Part shown: positions 22,017-33,165 of the stretch, in pieces
Layout of the letters: every line of letters starts with the position of its first letter
Position numbering within the stretch: the stretch's first letter is position 1
From: Claviceps africana
Taxonomy: Eukaryota > Ascomycota > Sordariomycetes > Hypocreales > Clavicipitaceae
Reading direction: 5' to 3'
Assembly: GCA_018360145.1 (NCBI GenBank)
Contig: SRPY01000075.1
Span: forward strand, 1 to 64,000
DNA length: 64,000 nt
Notes under the pieces: model-generated
Seen by the model: the letters and a program-made list of their open reading frames with translations, nothing else
Told to the model about the DNA's origin: nothing
The model's database searches: none
Program-made: the position numbers and the translations under genes

Positions 22017-24801
22017 CTACTTCCTATACAGGATGGAAAAGGGCGGCGTCTCGCTCGTGTCCCAGTCTCCCGAGTCCAGCGGATTGCCCGCAATCCTCAG
22101 CGCCTTCAGCACAAACTTGTAGTGCCCAGCAGGCACGTACGTTCCGTTTCGCAGTCGGCCATCAAACATTGCGTCGCTCCGGCCGCGCGTGGCGAACAGA
22201 AGCGGCGACGCGTTAATCTCCCAAAGACTCAGCGCCTCCGACGGTGGCGCGTCGCTGTAGGCGAGCGACATGACGAGGGTTGGAGAGCCAAGCGTCAGGT
22301 TCGCCGCGACGTAGGGGAGCATGTCCTGTTGGCCTGGTTCTTGTCCCGGCTGCGGCAGGACAAAGGTAGAATTGGCACCCACCGGCTGCCGAGTCAGGTC
22401 GGTTGAGTTGGCGATCCACGATGCGTCGGCCGGCAGGGTCGTCGAGTTGCGCAATGAGCCCGCCAGGCCCTCGTAGGGGAGAGACATGGCCGAGCCATCG
22501 GATCCGTTGACTGTGATGTACCCCGACCAGAGCAGCAGTCTGCGCTCGTCGATACCAGCGGGCGGCACGGCCGTGACATGTATGAGCTGCGACGCCCCCG
22601 GCTCGACAACCGCCTGCTGGACGCTCATGCTCAGCGACGCGGAAGCCGCCACAACTTCGTTGGGACCGGGCGGCGGGTAGAGGCTGTCCTTGGCAAGAAC
22701 GTAGACGGACGCTGCTGACCTTTGCGCAATCCGATAGCTGACGGCTTTCTTGCCATGATTGGTGATGGTAAAGTTGAGGTTCTTGTTGAGGTGCTCCGTG
22801 TCGTTGAAGGCGAGGCTGGGAGGGTCCAGCATCGTCGTCGTCATGGCCGCGTCAAAGGCCTGGATCAGTCCGGCGCCTTGCTGAGCCGCAGGCGCCAGAA
22901 AGTCGAAGAAATGGTCGTTCTGGTTGTAGAGCTGAGCTTTCGACGTCGCCGAGAGAAGTCTGCGGATCAGCGTCATGTTCGTAGTGCCGCGATACTGGCC
23001 GAGCAGCGCAATCACGCCAGCCGTCATGGGCGTCGCCATGGATGTCCCGGACATGACGCCGAAGCTGCCGGCTTTGACGGGGATTGTGGACAGGATATTC
23101 CCGCCGGGCGCGCCGAATTGCGGCTTGAAGTCCATCTCCATGTCCGGACCCCAGGAACTGAAGTTGCTGACTGCGCCGCCTGTTGCCGTGTTCTTGACCA
23201 CCTCCAACTGCTGCTTGGATTTGATGGGATCGCTCATGTGCAGGGTGACGGTTTGGCCGGCCGCCAGGCTTTTGATCCACGACTCGCCGACTTGGTTGGT
23301 CACCATGCCCGACGCAACGATTTGCGTCGCGTCCGTGACCGAAATGCTCAAGAGATCTCCCGGGGCATCGTTGTATAGCATGAAATATTTGGCCCCCTTG
23401 GCTGCTGCGTTTGTTGCCTTCTGGGTAAACTTGCAGGTGCCGCGGCGGATAAGGACAATAAACTTCGACAGGTCGGGTGTGTTGGCGGGAAATGGCGAGC
23501 AGCCGTCGTCTGGGACTTTTGGATCCAGACTGAGTGCCCACAGGGGGAGGCTGATATCGGTCCAATTACGGGGTTTTCCGGGGACGTAGCCGAATGTCTG
23601 AGACCTTCCCTTGTTGACAGAGAACTGAGAAAGCGTGAACAAAGTGGGCGTGTCGACGTTGTCGAAGGAAGCGATGCTCATCACGTCGGGGGCGTCAGCC
23701 ATGCCGGACGGATAGAAGGCTCCATGAGATCCGTCATTCCCGGCCGCAACAGTGAAGGGAATACCCTTTTTGCGGGCAACATTTGACGCGAGGTCGCTCC
23801 AGGGATCATCGGTGAAGCCGTCTGCTGAGCCAATCGAGACTGTGACGATTTGTGCCCCGTCCTCTACAGCCTTGAGGAGAGCGGAGATCAGGACGTCTGT
23901 TCTGGTATAACCATCGCAGCCGAAGACCTTGTATACAGCGAGAGTCACTCCCGGTGCGACGCCGGTGAAGCCAAATCGATTGGGCTGTGCCGCGATGATT
24001 CCGCAAACGTGAGTGCCGTGGGAGCCGCAGGCCAAGGGATCCGGGTCGGGTATGGCTTCGTTACTGCCGTTGAAGGCATCGCCAACGAGGTCATAACCTT
24101 TGGCGACAAGACACCCTTTGCCAAAACATCTCCCTAGTGCAGGGTGATGGTAATCAACCTGCAGCACCCATGGTCAGGAAAAAAGAAAATTGACTTTGTG
24201 AGCAAGCGACGGAAGGAAAAACAACAACAACGACAACAACAACGACAACAACAACGTACCCCGTCGTCTATAACGGCCAGCTGGATGCCTTTCCCGGTTA
24301 CGCCAAGAGCGCGCAGTCGATCAACCTGCATCATGACGTGCGGACTAGATGTATCATTCCTGAAGCTTCCTTCACTCTCAAGCTGCGCCTCCCCTTCCAG
24401 GTTTCCCAAGGGTATGACATCCGATTTCGGCCGCGGGTAGAGATGAACAGGCGAGGCCCTCTTCACGACGGGCATTGCCGCCATCCTCGCGGCCGCCGCA
24501 TGCGCCCGAGCATGGTCCGGAAACTGGACCGAGGCGCCTCTGAGCAGGTCCGAATCGAACCTGGCGAGAATTTTGGCATCGGGGTCCAACGACGCGTAAA
24601 AAGCGTTGGATTCCTGTCTCCGAGTTAGCTGGGCTTGCAGCTCGTCCAAACGCCCGCATCGGGTCAACTTGCCGCCTCATCCGCAAACTCGTAAATGAAT
24701 GTTCTCGGGACGACTTTGCGGGATTCCGGCGCCGCACCCCCGAGGGCCGCCGATGCCGCCGTGAAGACGGCGAGGCTCAGACTCAGAGCGAGGCAACGCA
24801 T
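22017..24801 (-). CDS. Secreted subtilisin-like serine protease (S8) with PA domain
   Basis: 874 residues from three exons: 24673-24801, 24260-24613, 22017-24158. Signal peptide at residues 1-19 (MRCLALSLSLAVFTAASAA), a propeptide, then the catalytic triad: Asp in AVIDDG (about D159), His in GSHGTHVCG (about H208), Ser in SGTSMATPM (about S533). A protease-associated insert lies between His and Ser (around GTCKFTQKA), and an Fn3-like/DUF1034 C-terminal region follows. The first intron starts with gcaagt, the canonical GC-AG donor, and ends after a CTAAC branch site; a GT donor there would break the frame. The second intron is a GTTGTT-rich microsatellite. Likely an extracellular endopeptidase. 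Confidence 0.9.
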
Positions 24802-25768
24802 CGTGCAATGATAAGGGACAGCACAGCTTGGGCTATGCAAGTCTTACACAACGTAACTGGGCAGGACTGGGTAAGAGGCCGACTATGCGTTGTCTTGTCT
24901 TGGAGTATTTATAGCTTATCCAGAAACCCGGGCCATCACTTTCCTCGCAGGTCAGTTCCACGACATGTTGAACCTGGTCACACTCCTGTGCCATTATTAC
25001 CTGTCTCATTCTGCGGTCACTGGACATGGCTCCTGCCATGTCCTTGAATCGCTGCATCCTTGCATCCCCTGCATCCCTTGCGTCTCGGGTACCTTGAATC
25101 CCACGCCGGGTCGGGAAGGTGGTAATCGCGATTGGACGGCGCGGTATCCTTGCCGAACACCTGCAGATTATGTATTGACATGTCTGCGACCTGCATCTAG
25201 AGGGTTTGCCCACGCTATTTAGCCGACATTGGGTTTTTGATTTCCTAGCATCTACCATGGCTTCGGAGTTCAACTGTTTTTGCATATTGCCAAGGTTACT
25301 GTTGCATGGGACTGACCTTTTATTATTATTACTGATAAAAGGCAGAATGCCGTTAAACGACTTTTGCTTCAACGAGCCATTTCAGAACCGTTCATGTACG
25401 CATTACCAGAGCTTGAATGTCACCACTCACGACGAAATCTCATTTGTGCTGACGGAAACCTCGGGAAAAGATAAGCTACACTACCAGGCTTCGCTTGTTC
25501 CCTCGATTGCGCGATTATAACGCCAAGTATATAATGCCAATATAGGCATAGCGATTACCTTTTGATATCATGGACATTAGTCATAGCATAGAGGACCTGA
25601 GACCAGTTGCAGAGCAATGCAGCGCTTGAGGTTGCATATCATGCGATATGCAAGCCAGACCAGCGCAACTGTGCATCACAGACGCAGCCTGAAAACGGGG
25701 GAGTTTTTTATTTCCCTTTCTTTCTTTCCTTCTTTCTTTCCTTCTTTCCTTCTTCTTCTACCTTTCTG
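24802..25768. other. Spacer between subtilase and beta-mannosidase
   Basis: Upstream region of the subtilase (minus strand), about 970 bases. No ORF with a recognisable domain. A pyrimidine (CTTT/CTTC)n tract lies at 25705-25760, just past the beta-mannosidase stop. Confidence 0.6.
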
Positions 25769-28700
25769 TCAAAAAGGCAGCGTCTGGTTATAGATGCTCT
25801 CGACAGTGACGCGATTCTGCCAGCCCGCACTGCTTCCGCCGACAATACTGTACCCAATATTGCGCTTCTCGCCCTTGCGAAGCGTGAACGCATTGTGCTC
25901 AAACGCGACGATGACGCCGGAGTCGGAGTCAGCAACGCTGAGCCAGGTCCAGTGACTGACGCCGCGCTCTGCCACGACAACAAAATCATCGCGGCCCTCG
26001 TCATATTGTATTGTGAGATGCGGATCCACGAGGGACGCGGAAGAAAGTGGTGCTGGAGTGAATACATTGGTGTGGCTGAACATTCGTGTCGTGTTGGAGT
26101 TGATGGGAGTGCCCGCTGCGGTTAGATTCGCAAAGAGAACACTATTCGTCGCCTTAAAATTCTTGGTCAAAGAAAGGCCAGTGAGATTGAGCGAGGCTAC
26201 CAGTGTGCTGTTCAAGGGGCCAATCTCGAACTTCAGATTCGATGCGCTACGCGTCGCCGTCGAACCATTTTCGCCCGGCAGGGTATAGTTGAGAGACTCG
26301 CCCGCCCAGCTCAGCCAGGCCAGCGACAGATGACCACTGGTACGAGTCCAGAGATCGCTGACTGCGTAGATGTCCAGCAAGCCCGACGTCTTGTTGTGCA
26401 AGAGTGCTATAATGACGTGCTGGTATATATCGCGAGAAACATAGTGGAGGACTTTCCAGCGCCCAGAGTACTCGATACCAGCCCATGTGGGAGCTTGCCA
26501 GATATCCTCCAGCTGCCAATAGAGACACCCGAGTTGGCGTTCCGGACGTCCCGAGCCAACACGATAGAACTGAATCTGGGACCTGTAGTATTCTGCCTGA
26601 AAAATTTGCGTTGCATGGCACCAGGCCGAGAAGTTGGCCATACGGTCCGTCTTGCTAGGGGCTGGGTAGTATCGCTGCACCGCCATGGTCATCTCACCCA
26701 TTCCTTTGCTGGAGTTGTAGCAGTTTGAGACGTTCAAGCCCCCGGCGGGGTAGTGATGGTTCCTCAGCATTATGGTTGAGCTGTTGAAATGCAGGTCTTG
26801 TTCTGGGATGGCTTCTTTCCACGTCGACAGGCTTGGCATGGAGTGGTAGCCGAACTCGTTCGCAAAACGGCCGACCGGATACGTGCTCAGGTCAAAAGAC
26901 ACAAGGGAATTGTAATTATAATGGTCTGTGTCTCCGTAAAGAGACCCCTCTGTCAGGTTATTGTCGTACCGCTGGACCATCGGGACCGGGTTGGACATGT
27001 TGAGCGACTGGTACCCGTTGGTCGTGCTGCTGGGTATGTATGAGATACTGCGGCTATTTTCATACACGGCCGGTAAAAGAGTGCGCATAAACAAAGTCTC
27101 GTACTCGTGGAGATACCTCGCAAATGCCCCTGGCGCAAGAGCTTTGGCCATCTTGAGCTCTAAATTTTCGAGCTCATTTCCTCCTGCCCACAGGCCCAGT
27201 GAAGGATGATGGTTTACGCGGCGGACCTGGTATATGGCTTCCTGCCGACAATTCCGGAGAAACTCTGCAGTCACTGGATAGAGCGCATCACCAAACTCGA
27301 ACTCGCTCCAGAGCAATATGCCCATTTCGTCCGCCAGGTCGTACACGAAGTCTGGAGAATAGGCGCCGCTCGCCCATACTCTGAGCATGTTCTGGTTGCC
27401 GGCTACAACAGCCTTGAAAAGCGATCGAATACGATCCCTGGTGACGCGTGGCCAGAAGGCATCGGGGGGAATAAAGTTGCTGCCCTTGGCGTAGAACTCG
27501 TGGCCATTTATTTCGAAGTGCCCTGACGACATGAGGTTAGCGTGACATCAATCTATCTTGCGTGACATCGGCACCGTACAATTATTACCGGCCGTGATGC
27601 CTTTGTCCTTCTGGTCATCGGTTATTGGCTCCAAGTTCAGCACGATGGTCCTAAACCCCGTTCTTTTCTGCACAGTCGCAAGACTTGAGTTGTTGTGAAT
27701 GATGTCCACCGTAATAGTATACAATGTTTGATTACCCATTCCAGAAGGCCACCACAGACTGTATTTGGTGTGATCCAGCCGCGTACATCCCGTGATAACG
27801 TCACCACCATTGGTGACATTGGATAAAGAGCCCTGATCATACACCCTGCCATGTCTATCTGCGATTTTAAACTCAAGCTGTGCCCCGCTCGGGATTGTCG
27901 TTAGTGAATCGAGACTGGCGTTTAAGACCCAGTTTGCACTTTGATCAGGGGGAAGGTTGTTTAACTGGCCAATACGGTATATGTCGAACACGGAGTTCGG
28001 GATGACGAGCCTGGATTTAGAGACCTGCGCAATCCATGCCTTTTGCCAGATGCCAGACGGAGAAAAAGCAGGCCCCCAGTCCCAGCCGAAATCCGACTGC
28101 TCTTTGCGAACGAAGGCGCGATGCGGATACTCAAACCAACCTTCCACACCAAAGGGCCATGTCTCGGCACCGGGTCGACTGGCTAACTTCTTGGCCGTCT
28201 CCGTTGCGCTTTGGAAATATATCTCTAGCGATGGCTGGTCAGAATGAGTGCATTCGGACCATATGTGCGTGATATTGAAGCGCCATTGACGAAACTGATT
28301 ATCGGTAGATGCCACCTGCTTGCCGCAAAAGCTGATGTTGGCAAACGTGTCGAGCCCGTTGAATAGTAGGAACGTCTCAACGCTATCGTTTTGGGTAGAC
28401 CGGTGCCTAGCAACGAGGATCAGACGCATCATTCACCGGACGCGAGGGAAATCACCACATTTGCGCAATATTGGACGCATAAGTCCAGTCGGACTGCGCA
28501 ATCCATCTTAGGTTGAAGTCGTTTAGCCCGTAGTACCTAGTAGTCGAGTCAACATTTGAAGCAACAGAGGAACAATATGACAACGTACGGATCGCCGATG
28601 ACCTGAGCTTCAAGGAGATCCAAGTGAACCTGTGAAGGGACGCGTCCGGGAACGGAAATACTCATGGGCAGATTCTGCAGCCTCCATTTCTGCTCCGTCA

Positions 28701-28788
28701 AATCCAGTAAACGTGAAGCATGCACAAGTAGAAGAAGGTCATGCACGATGCCAAAGATTACAACGTGGAGAAGGATGGCCCTCAGCAT
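25769..28788 (-). CDS. mndA: Secreted beta-mannosidase, GH2
   Basis: 949 residues from four exons: 28589-28788, 28459-28536, 27589-28406, 25769-27522; all phases agree. An N-terminal hydrophobic segment (LLHVVIFGIVHDLLLL) serves as signal peptide. The sugar-binding N-terminal domain and immunoglobulin-like domain are followed by the TIM barrel. The acid/base Glu is in GGNELEN (about E482) and the nucleophile in FANEFGYH (about E588). RYLHEYE, LYWQLEDIW and many N-glycosylation sites fit fungal secreted beta-mannosidase A. It hydrolyses terminal beta-mannose from mannan oligosaccharides and N-glycans. The symbol mndA follows the Aspergillus name by homology. Confidence 0.92.
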
Positions 28789-29220
28789 TTTTGCCGTACT
28801 TGGCCAGAAATTGAAGCGCCAGGGTTGTCAAAGTGCGAGAGAATGTGGCACTATTGCAGCCAGCTCTACGAGGACGTGTCTGGTGGTCTGGTGCGTCTTC
28901 TTCACATTACATAAAAACGCGGGCCCGTGCCGAAGACGGCAGGCGCTGACTGACTTCATCTCGTGTGACGTGGACGCAATCAGAAATGAGCAACTTGCTC
29001 CCTCCCCGATTATCAGAAGCACTGTATATGCGCGGAAGAAGGAGAGTCGTGTGCTACAAGTCGCAGAAAAATACGTCGTTACTTGTCTGAGCATTCCACG
29101 GTCAACATGACATGAACGAAGGATGGCGCGCCGGCCCAAGCACGCACAATTGCGAGCAAATCACCGCCACGTCATGTCTCTCTGCTCCTCTTCTACCATA
29201 CAATATTAGGTACGTAACGA

Positions 29221-29310
29221 GGGCAAGAGGGCAAGAGGGCAAGAGGGCAAGAGGGCAAGAGGGCAAGAGGGCAAGCGGGCAGAGGGCAGAAGGCAGAGGG
29301 CAAGAGAGTG
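29221..29310. repeat. (GGGCAAGA)n minisatellite
   Basis: About seven perfect eight-base units, then degenerate GGGCAGA variants. Confidence 0.95.
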
Positions 29311-29676
29311 ATGGGTGCCTAAAGTATGCAAAAGAAACAAAAAACAAGATGGCGTCATGTTCGGGTACCAAAGGCTACAAACAAACGCCAGACAGCACCC
29401 AAGAATGGTCGCTGGTCGGTTCGTCATGCACGTTCGCCTACGCTCGGCCGAAGACGCGTTACGTGATACACAATACGTGCATATCTGAAGACGAACACTG
29501 GAGGTCATTGGCCAGAGACCGGACGACGAACAGGCTTCCATGGCCGACTCGTTGGAACTTTTGTTGGAACATGGAGGATGCGGATGCACACCTTCATGAC
29601 GCTCGTGACGCTCATTAGACGTGCGCGCATGCTGCCAGTTTTCCATGCCCGGATGGTGCGGATCTAGCACAGCCCA

Positions 29677-29745
29677 CCAACTCGGCCCTGCAACTCGGCC
29701 CTGCAACTCGGCCCTGCAACTCGGCCCTGCAACTCGGCCCTGCAG
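29677..29745. repeat. 13-bp minisatellite (CAACTCGGCCCTG)n
   Basis: Five consecutive, almost identical 13-base units. Confidence 0.95.
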
Positions 29746-29993
29746 CACTTGAGCCGAATGTACCGATGATCTGGATACTCGGGAGTCGGGACGTCGGCGC
29801 TCGTGTTGGCTCACCGGGCGGCCGCCCATCGATCGACGAGGACCTTAAGGTGCGGCCGACACGTGGATGAGATAAAAAATGCCCGCTCGCACGTCTCGTT
29901 GCATGGCGTTGCATGGCGTTGCGACGTCGGGCAGTTTTGCGTTTCTGACCTCTTCTATAACGCGCCATCCTCTTCCGTGCCTCGCAGGCAGAC

Positions 29994-30050
29994 ACCTCAG
30001 GCACTTCAGGCACTTCGGGCACTTCGGGCACTTCAGGCACTTCAGGCTCT
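29994..30050. repeat. CACTTCAGG/CACTTCGGG decamer array
   Basis: About six tandem units of CACTTCAGG or CACTTCGGG type ending directly at the ATG of the SYLF gene. In frame it would read Gln/Ala/Leu, but I placed the start after it. Confidence 0.9.
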
Positions 30051-30051
30051 C

Positions 30052-31898
30052 ATGTCCGACGCAGGAAAACCCGACACTGGTGGGGGTGCCTCGGCGGACC
30101 TCGCCGTGAACATGTCGGACCTCCAAAGACAAACTCAAAATCCGAATCAGTCAGGCGTACGAGGTCATCAGCCGTTTCCTCAACAACAGGACATTGTACA
30201 ATATGGCACACAGGATCAGCAGCCCCACGTTCCGCCGCCGCTGTATGAAAAGAACCAGCCATCGTCCCATCTGAGTTCTGGCCAGCAAACGGCGCCGCCC
30301 ATCCCAGCTCACAGTCCTGCGGATGCTACCGTCGCCGTACCCGTCGCTGAGGTCGGAACCAGCGGCAGTCACACACAATTGCCGTCGCCGTCGCGAGGAC
30401 AGTCGCAACCGGCACTACCCGAACACGCGGCGACGGGCCATCTCCAGGACCGGACCGGCGTCAAGCATGAGCACAAAAGTTCGACTTGGGGCGGCCGCTT
30501 CAAGAGTATGCTGGCCGCCGGCGCCGTCGCTCCCATCAACAGCCTTGCCCACAAACTAGGCAGCCAGAGCTTCCTGCCCGAGCCCCTCGACAAGGAATGT
30601 AACAAGGCGGCTTTGATCCTCAGAGCATTTTGCAGTCAGTAACCTTTGGCAGACGGGGCAATCATGTGCGCCATGTTCGGATGTGCTAACCGTCAGCAGC
30701 CAAAGGTGTTTATGCCGACTCGCGCTTCGGCCAACCCTCACCCTCAACCTCTACCGATCCCCAGGCGAAAGAATCATCCGACGGCCTGACGGACCCCACC
30801 AAGGCAAAACCCAAGAACCGTCTTCTTGTTACCATACCGCCCAAGGTCATTGCCAAGGCTGTCGGTCTCGCCATCTTCACCACCTTCCGAGCCGGCTTCC
30901 AGATCTCCGGTGCCACTGGATCTGGTATTCTGATCGCCCGCTTGCCCGACGGATCGTGGGGTCCACCCTCGGGCATCTCGGTACACTCCCTGGGTGGTGG
31001 ATTCCAGATTGGCGTGGATATCTACGACTGCATCTGTGTCATCAACAGCAGAGAGGCGCTTTCCGCCTTCACAAACACCCGCGTGAGCTTGGGGAGCGAC
31101 CTGGCCGTTGCGGCAGGTCCATATGGCGCGGGGGGCGCGGTCGACTTTGGCACGGCCGTGCAAAGAGGACGACGACACGACGCCGACAAACAGCCAGCTC
31201 CGGCAAAAGACGCAGACTCCCAAGCCAAAGCTTCTGCGGCGCCCGAGCAAGAAGCCCAGCAGTCAGATGCCCACGCCCACGCTCCAACGCCCTCAGGCGG
31301 GGGTTCCAGGTCCAGGCGCCGCAGTAGTCGCAGCGCGAGTGCTCTCAAGCCCGTCTTCTCCTATGTCAAATCCAGAGGCTTCTACGCCGGCGTCCAAGTG
31401 GATGGCACCGTCGTCGTAGAACGAAAAGACGCAAACTCGGCCTTTTACGGCGCCGCCGTCACTGTGCAGCAAATCCTGCAGGGTCAGGTACCCCCGCAAG
31501 GGCCCAACAACATGTGGCCAGCGGGGGCGCGTGAACTCATGGAAACATTGAGAGGTGCCGAGGGTGGTGCTTTGATCCATCACCCTCGACAGCATCAGCA
31601 GCAGCCGACCCATGCTGAGCAGTCCGAGGTTGGACGTCAAGCAGCAGCAGCACCAGCAGCACCAGCACCAGCAGCAGGCGCCGCCCTTGCATCCAGTGCT
31701 TCCACGGAAAACGTGTCGGCCAACAGTGGTTTGCGGGACAACGTCTGCACCGATGGTAGTCACACGGATCGGCCAAGGTCCCACACGATTGGTACTGAAG
31801 CTGGACCGGCTCACCATCCTTTGGCGGGTGATGCATCCTCTACACCCCCAGGTCATGTTGATGACGGAAGCCATACTCATGTAAGCGGTGCAAAGTAG
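30052..31898 (+). CDS. SYLF/Ysc84-domain protein (Lsb3/SH3YL1-like, no SH3)
   Basis: 593 residues from exons 30052-30634 and 30700-31898. The N-terminal about 140 residues are disordered (Gln/Pro/Ser rich). KLGSQSFLPEPLDKECNKA opens the Ysc84 module, which continues after the intron with KNRLLVTIPPKVIAKAVGL, AIFTTFRAGFQ, SGATGSGILIARL, DGSWGPPSGIS and FGTAVQ. A Gln/Ala/Ser-rich insertion of about 50 residues then separates SYVKSRGFYAGVQVDGTVV. SYLF domains bind phosphoinositides and actin at endocytic patches. The yeast relatives end in SH3; here the tail is low-complexity (HQQQ, AAAAPAAPAPAA) and no SH3 motif is seen. Longer starts upstream exist (29803) but run through a tandem repeat. Confidence 0.85.
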
Positions 31899-32259
31899 GC
31901 ATGAATGGGGTCACGATGTGGTTGGGAAGGAAACTTGGCCGCATTATTCTTGTCTCGGCTTATCCAATCAGATGGCAGGTGGCGTAATGGCGGGCGGTTG
32001 GCACACTAAATTTGGCTCTGTAGGGGATGAGGGGGGGTTCCTTTTTTTTCTTCTTCTTTTTTTTTTCTTTCTTTCTTTGTTTTTTTTTTTTTTTTTTTTT
32101 TTACAAATAACAAACACAAACTGAAAGCACACCACAAAGACAACCCCCATTCTAACATGATTGGCCCCGTCACCCCTGCAAAGTCACGATTATGTCATCT
32201 TTCCAGGGTTGTACTGCATGCACGGAATGTTGCATTTTGTATCCGTTGTCGGGTAAGCT
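31899..32259. other. 3' flank of SYLF gene, poly-T tract
   Basis: No gene. T-rich run of about 60 bases (32041-32102) just downstream of the SYLF stop. Confidence 0.6.
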
Positions 32260-32289
32260 CTGGTCAGGATTGTCGCGGGGAACGCCACC

Positions 32290-32510
32290 CGTCAAGGCCG
32301 TCGAGGACATACATGTACATGTATGCATCTCGTGGAGCAGTTCCGCGGTGAACTCGTCTGCCAAGTCCAGAAAAACTACCCGCAAACCCTGCCGCCAGAG
32401 GCAGACGAGCTCGACTCGTGGCAGCGCCGATGTGATCCCCCCCTGCACCGCCCGTGATGAGGACAACCTTGTCCCGGAGACTTTGGGATACGCTGTTGCC
32501 TGAACCATGA
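32290..32510 (-). pseudogene. N-terminal half of a decayed SDR gene
   Basis: Minus-strand reading gives SLRDKVVLITGGAGG then IGAAT in one frame, and RVELVCLWRQGLRVVFLDLADE in another. These are consecutive pieces of an SDR N-terminus (Rossmann TGGxxGIG motif and beta-strand 2 Asp) joined by a frameshift. No splice signals would repair it. The matching C-terminal half lies at 32860-33165 on the opposite strand. Confidence 0.55.
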
Positions 32511-32559
32511 CGGAGATATGATCCCATGGCCTGTGTTTGAGCTTTGGGGCAAAGGGGGA

Positions 32560-32830
32560 TGCTTTTTTTTTTTTCTTTTTTTCTTTTCTTTTTCTTTTTC
32601 TTTCTTGTTTTTCTTTTGCAGGATACAGCAGAAGACGGCGAGGAAATTTTGCGCAACAGAAGAAAAGGGGGAGCCTAGACCATGATGGAAAGAGAACGGC
32701 GACATGTGTCATCACAAGGGTTAAGTTTTTCTTTTTCTTCCTTTCCCCTCCCCCCCCTTTTTCTTTTCTTTTTCTTTTTCTTTCTCTTCTTGTTTCTTTT
32801 CTTTTTCTTTTCGTGTTTCTTTCTTTTTGT
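32560..32830. repeat. Two T/C-rich homopolymer tracts
   Basis: TTTTC/TTTTTC-type tracts at 32563-32625 and 32725-32830 separate the two SDR pseudogene halves. ORFs here translate as Phe or Lys/Glu runs and are not genes. Confidence 0.9.
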
Positions 32831-32859
32831 GGGGAGGCGGTCGAGACAACCACTGGCGG

Positions 32860-33165
32860 AGGCCCGTGCTTACATGTGCCGACATTGATGCACTGCGACG
32901 TGGCCGACCTCGATCCGCTCGAGGACGGCGCAGCAACGAGGTGCTTGGGCGATTCGGCCGAGTGGACGTGCCGGTCAATCATGCCGGCTCGGCAGGACCG
33001 ACTTCGCGAGTGCCCAGCTCGGGCGTGAAGACGGGCTTCGTCGGAGGCGGATGGCACCGTGAAGCGCCGTCGTCGATTCTTCCTGGCGCGGCATGTCGTG
33101 CCGGCGAAGCGGAAATGGGGATCTGGACGCATCATCAACATGGGGTCTGTTTACCTGGAGAATCC
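32860..33165 (+). pseudogene. Middle part of a decayed SDR gene
   Basis: Plus-strand readings in three frames give, in SDR order, LMHCDVADLDPLE, then VLGRFGRVDVPVNHAGSAG (degenerate NNAG motif), then GRIINMGSVYL (beta-strand 5 and catalytic Ser region). At least two frameshifts separate them, and no YxxxK segment follows. Together with 32290-32510 this is one gene broken by indels and an inversion. Confidence 0.55.

Larger units (their letters stand above)
28789..30051. other. Divergent spacer with minisatellites
   Basis: Lies between the beta-mannosidase start and the SYLF protein start, so it contains both promoters. It holds three tandem arrays described separately and no supported gene. 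Confidence 0.65.

Noticed and set aside
22722..23589. Long ORFs antisense and out of frame within the subtilase
   Set aside because: They shadow the high-GC3 subtilase exon and carry no conserved motif.
1075..28788. A mannan-utilisation cluster (GT31, GH76, GH2 beta-mannosidase)
   Set aside because: The genes are 15-20 kb apart with unrelated genes between them, and GH76/Dfg5 acts on the fungus's own wall.
29221..29745. CRISPR-like regular repeats
   Set aside because: Repeats are directly tandem, with no spacers, in a eukaryotic genome; they are minisatellites.
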